Positions 61,954 through 64,000 of a stretch of DNA of 64,000 nucleotides are shown in pieces. The notes beneath the pieces are model-generated. The model worked only from the letters and a program-made list of their open reading frames with translations, had not been told where the DNA came from and searched no databases. The translations under genes and the position numbers were made by a program. Within the stretch, counting starts at the first letter, position 1. Every line of letters begins with the position of its first letter. Source of the DNA: Paracoccaceae bacterium (GTDB lineage Bacteria > Pseudomonadota > Alphaproteobacteria > Rhodobacterales > Rhodobacteraceae); assembly GCA_902635985.1 (NCBI GenBank), contig CACPPZ010000005.1, positions 1 to 64,000 of the forward strand, read 5' to 3'.

Positions 61954-63615
61954 TTAAGCGACAAAACTAAAGTTATCGGCGTGCCATTGGTCAATGTCTA
62001 AAGCATTACCTTTAAGAACTGCTAACTGAGTTATTGCAATATCATTTTCACGTCCCTCTGCATGAAAAATACACTGATCTGCTCCCGTGTACTGGTTCAT
62101 GGAAGAAATTATAACTGCTTGTGCACCATCTGAAATTGATAAGTGCTCTACGCCCCCATCCATTTCAAATGCTTTTAAAACTTTTGAAGTGCTATTGAGA
62201 TCTCCACCAGTTATCCGTAAAATTCCACCACTAAAATTTGCAACGGGTGCATTGCCTAGAGCCACCAAAGGAAAAAGCTCAGCCCCAAAATTAAGGATAG
62301 AGCTTACGTCCAAAACGTCTCCTGATGCACCCTGAACAAATCCGTATATTGTATCTATGCTGAAATCAGTTGAATGGGAAATGTCAAGCGTGATGGTGTC
62401 TATAGATTGCAAATCCTCTGAAAGGTCAATTTGATCAGAACCAGTTCCAGAATTAATAGTGTCATGCCCACCTCCAGCGAATATAATATCTACGCCCCCG
62501 CCAGTTATAATTGAATTATCTGAATTTGTGGCGATGATTGTATCATTTCCTAATCCAGTCTCAACATTCTCAATGTCCGTGTCATACGAGATTGTAAGTT
62601 GGTTTGCCTCAGTTATATAATCTGACTTATTGCCAATGTAGCTGTGCGCTCCAGGTCGCAAGTCGATCGTTGCATCAAGCTGTGTGCCAACAGCACTAAT
62701 TTTATCAGTTCCCGCCCCATCGATTATGAAAGTTGCTGTATTGCTCGAAAACGTATATGTATCGTCACCGTCCCGATATGTGTTTTTTACACCATAAAAT
62801 TTTGTAAGCGCCATCCAGTCAAGCGGCCTAATTGTACCAACAAATGTTGAAGTATTTGCGTTGTACGACATAACAGTATTTGCAGTATTGTCTTCGTTTG
62901 ACTTTAGTACAGCCGTATTTATTCCCGAAGCTTCAAATGGGTGTTTTAAACCCAGTGCGTGACCAATCTCATGAATTAGGATTTCGTAGTCATAATTTGT
63001 GAGAAATTCATTTGTGAACTGAGGAGTTGAATAGCCTTTGGCGATAAAGACATCCATGCCAATTTCGTAGTAACTGTTTGGAAAATAACCAACGCCTGAC
63101 GTTGAGGTTTGATTACTTAATGCGATTGTAATTACATTATTGTCGTAGGGGTCACTTCCTTCCATAAATTCAACGTCGAGTACTTCCGCTAATTTTAAAA
63201 AAATTTCTTTGGATGCTTCTTTCATTTGAACGGTGGCTGGCTCCCAGCCACTCACCGAGAAGTGATCATATGTTGGTTGGGCTTCAGGAAAGGTATACTC
63301 AATAACCCGCTCATGCGTTGAAAGTATTTGCTTAATGTGATGGGTTTGGCTCATTTGCAACGCACTTTCCCAATATGGTTGAACATATTGTACGTTCAAT
63401 ATCTCGGCATAAGGATCAACGGTGCCGGGCGCATCATAGTCTGGCTCCGGAGGCTTGAAAGAAGTTGGAAAACCTTCATTATCTTGCTTGGAACGTCCAG
63501 ATCCATCACCACACGCAGAAAGGGCAAAGGCAATTAAACTTGTAGCAGAACGACTACTTAAACGTAGACTTAGCTTTGCCCTCAGGCTTTTTAAGTATTG
63601 ATTAATATAATTCAC
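61954..63615 (-). CDS. M10 family (serralysin-like) metallopeptidase with RTX repeats and N-terminal lipobox-like motif
   Basis: Zinc motif HEIGHALGLKHP, Met-turn TVMSYNANTST, RTX-like NSIITGGGVDIIFAGGGHDTINSGTGSDQIDLSED; N-terminal SLIAFALSACGDGSG. Confidence 0.92.
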   Translation of the reverse strand: MNYINQYLKSLRAKLSLRLSSRSATSLIAFALSACGDGSGRSKQDNEGFPTSFKPPEPDYDAPGTVDPYAEILNVQYVQPYWESALQMSQTHHIKQILSTHERVIEYTFPEAQPTYDHFSVSGWEPATVQMKEASKEIFLKLAEVLDVEFMEGSDPYDNNVITIALSNQTSTSGVGYFPNSYYEIGMDVFIAKGYSTPQFTNEFLTNYDYEILIHEIGHALGLKHPFEASGINTAVLKSNEDNTANTVMSYNANTSTFVGTIRPLDWMALTKFYGVKNTYRDGDDTYTFSSNTATFIIDGAGTDKISAVGTQLDATIDLRPGAHSYIGNKSDYITEANQLTISYDTDIENVETGLGNDTIIATNSDNSIITGGGVDIIFAGGGHDTINSGTGSDQIDLSEDLQSIDTITLDISHSTDFSIDTIYGFVQGASGDVLDVSSILNFGAELFPLVALGNAPVANFSGGILRITGGDLNSTSKVLKAFEMDGGVEHLSISDGAQAVIISSMNQYTGADQCIFHAEGRENDIAITQLAVLKGNALDIDQWHADNFSFVA

Positions 63616-63810
63616 AGCAGTTACTTTATATAATTTTAATCAAACATGAAGTGAACTTGCAGATCTTTCAAGTGGGCCATGTTTGGAATATGTTTATTTT
63701 CACTTTTCAGCTTTTGGAGAAGGTAAACGTAGTTTTATTAATTATTATGTCTTAAGGGCTTTAATCGGTTACAAAAGTAGGTTAATCATCAGATTGAGGG
63801 AGAACATTTA

Positions 63811-64000
63811 ATGGCTGAGGATAATAACGAGCAAAAGGTTACCGTGGATGGTGTGGAATATAAACTTGCTGACGTTTCCGAAACGGCTAAGGCCCATATA
63901 GTTAATATTCAATTCGTGGACTTACAGTTACAGCAGCTCAACAACGAGTTGGCGGTCTCGGATACAGCGCGTATTGGATACACAAACGCACTAAAAGGTG
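63811..64000 (+). CDS. Hypothetical protein, DUF6447-like (truncated by window edge)
   Basis: ATG at 63811 with SD GAGGGAGAAC: MAEDNNEQKVTVDGVEYKLADVSETAKAHIVNIQFVDLQLQQLNNELAVSDTARIGYTNALKG..., open to the end. Family name from memory. Confidence 0.7.
   Translation, partial: MAEDNNEQKVTVDGVEYKLADVSETAKAHIVNIQFVDLQLQQLNNELAVSDTARIGYTNALKG

Noticed and set aside
1-64000. Prophage, transposon, toxin-antitoxin, restriction or anti-phage defence system
   Set aside because: No integrase, transposase, nuclease/methylase pair, CRISPR repeats or recognised defence domains were seen; nearly all space is filled by core metabolic or transport genes.

Overview
This 64 kb window comes from an AT-rich, gene-dense alphaproteobacterial chromosome. 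Gene order (rnd-lptC-lptA-lptB-hpf-ptsN, serB/serC-serA, HDAC-xseB-ispA-dxs, dnaKJ) suggests a marine Rhodobacterales-like lineage; this is inference. Content is mostly housekeeping and transport: monomeric NADP-isocitrate dehydrogenase (partial), dnaKJ, Lpt genes, hemH, nhaA, dxs/ispA, a PotABCD-type ABC operon, msrA/msrB, the serB/serC/serA region, queG, mtaB, dapF, tRNA-Lys(UUU), a photolyase, a Tat-dependent TRAP transporter of TakP type, DDAH, cysD/cysNC, and a right-hand accessory segment with two RTX-type proteins that carry N-terminal lipobox-like motifs. I saw no mobile elements, CRISPR arrays or phage genes. The observations most worth checking are: (i) xseB split by a frameshift at an A8 tract; (ii) a glutaredoxin gene with no ATG/GTG/TTG start, next to an apparent loss of comF; (iii) a serC-type RNA leader; (iv) hairpins placed just after the solute-binding-protein gene in two unrelated transporter operons; (v) the lipobox plus RTX proteins and a cluster of small uncharacterised secreted proteins beside them; (vi) many convergent gene pairs whose stop codons touch or overlap. 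I did not find convincing evidence of a wholly new multi-gene system.
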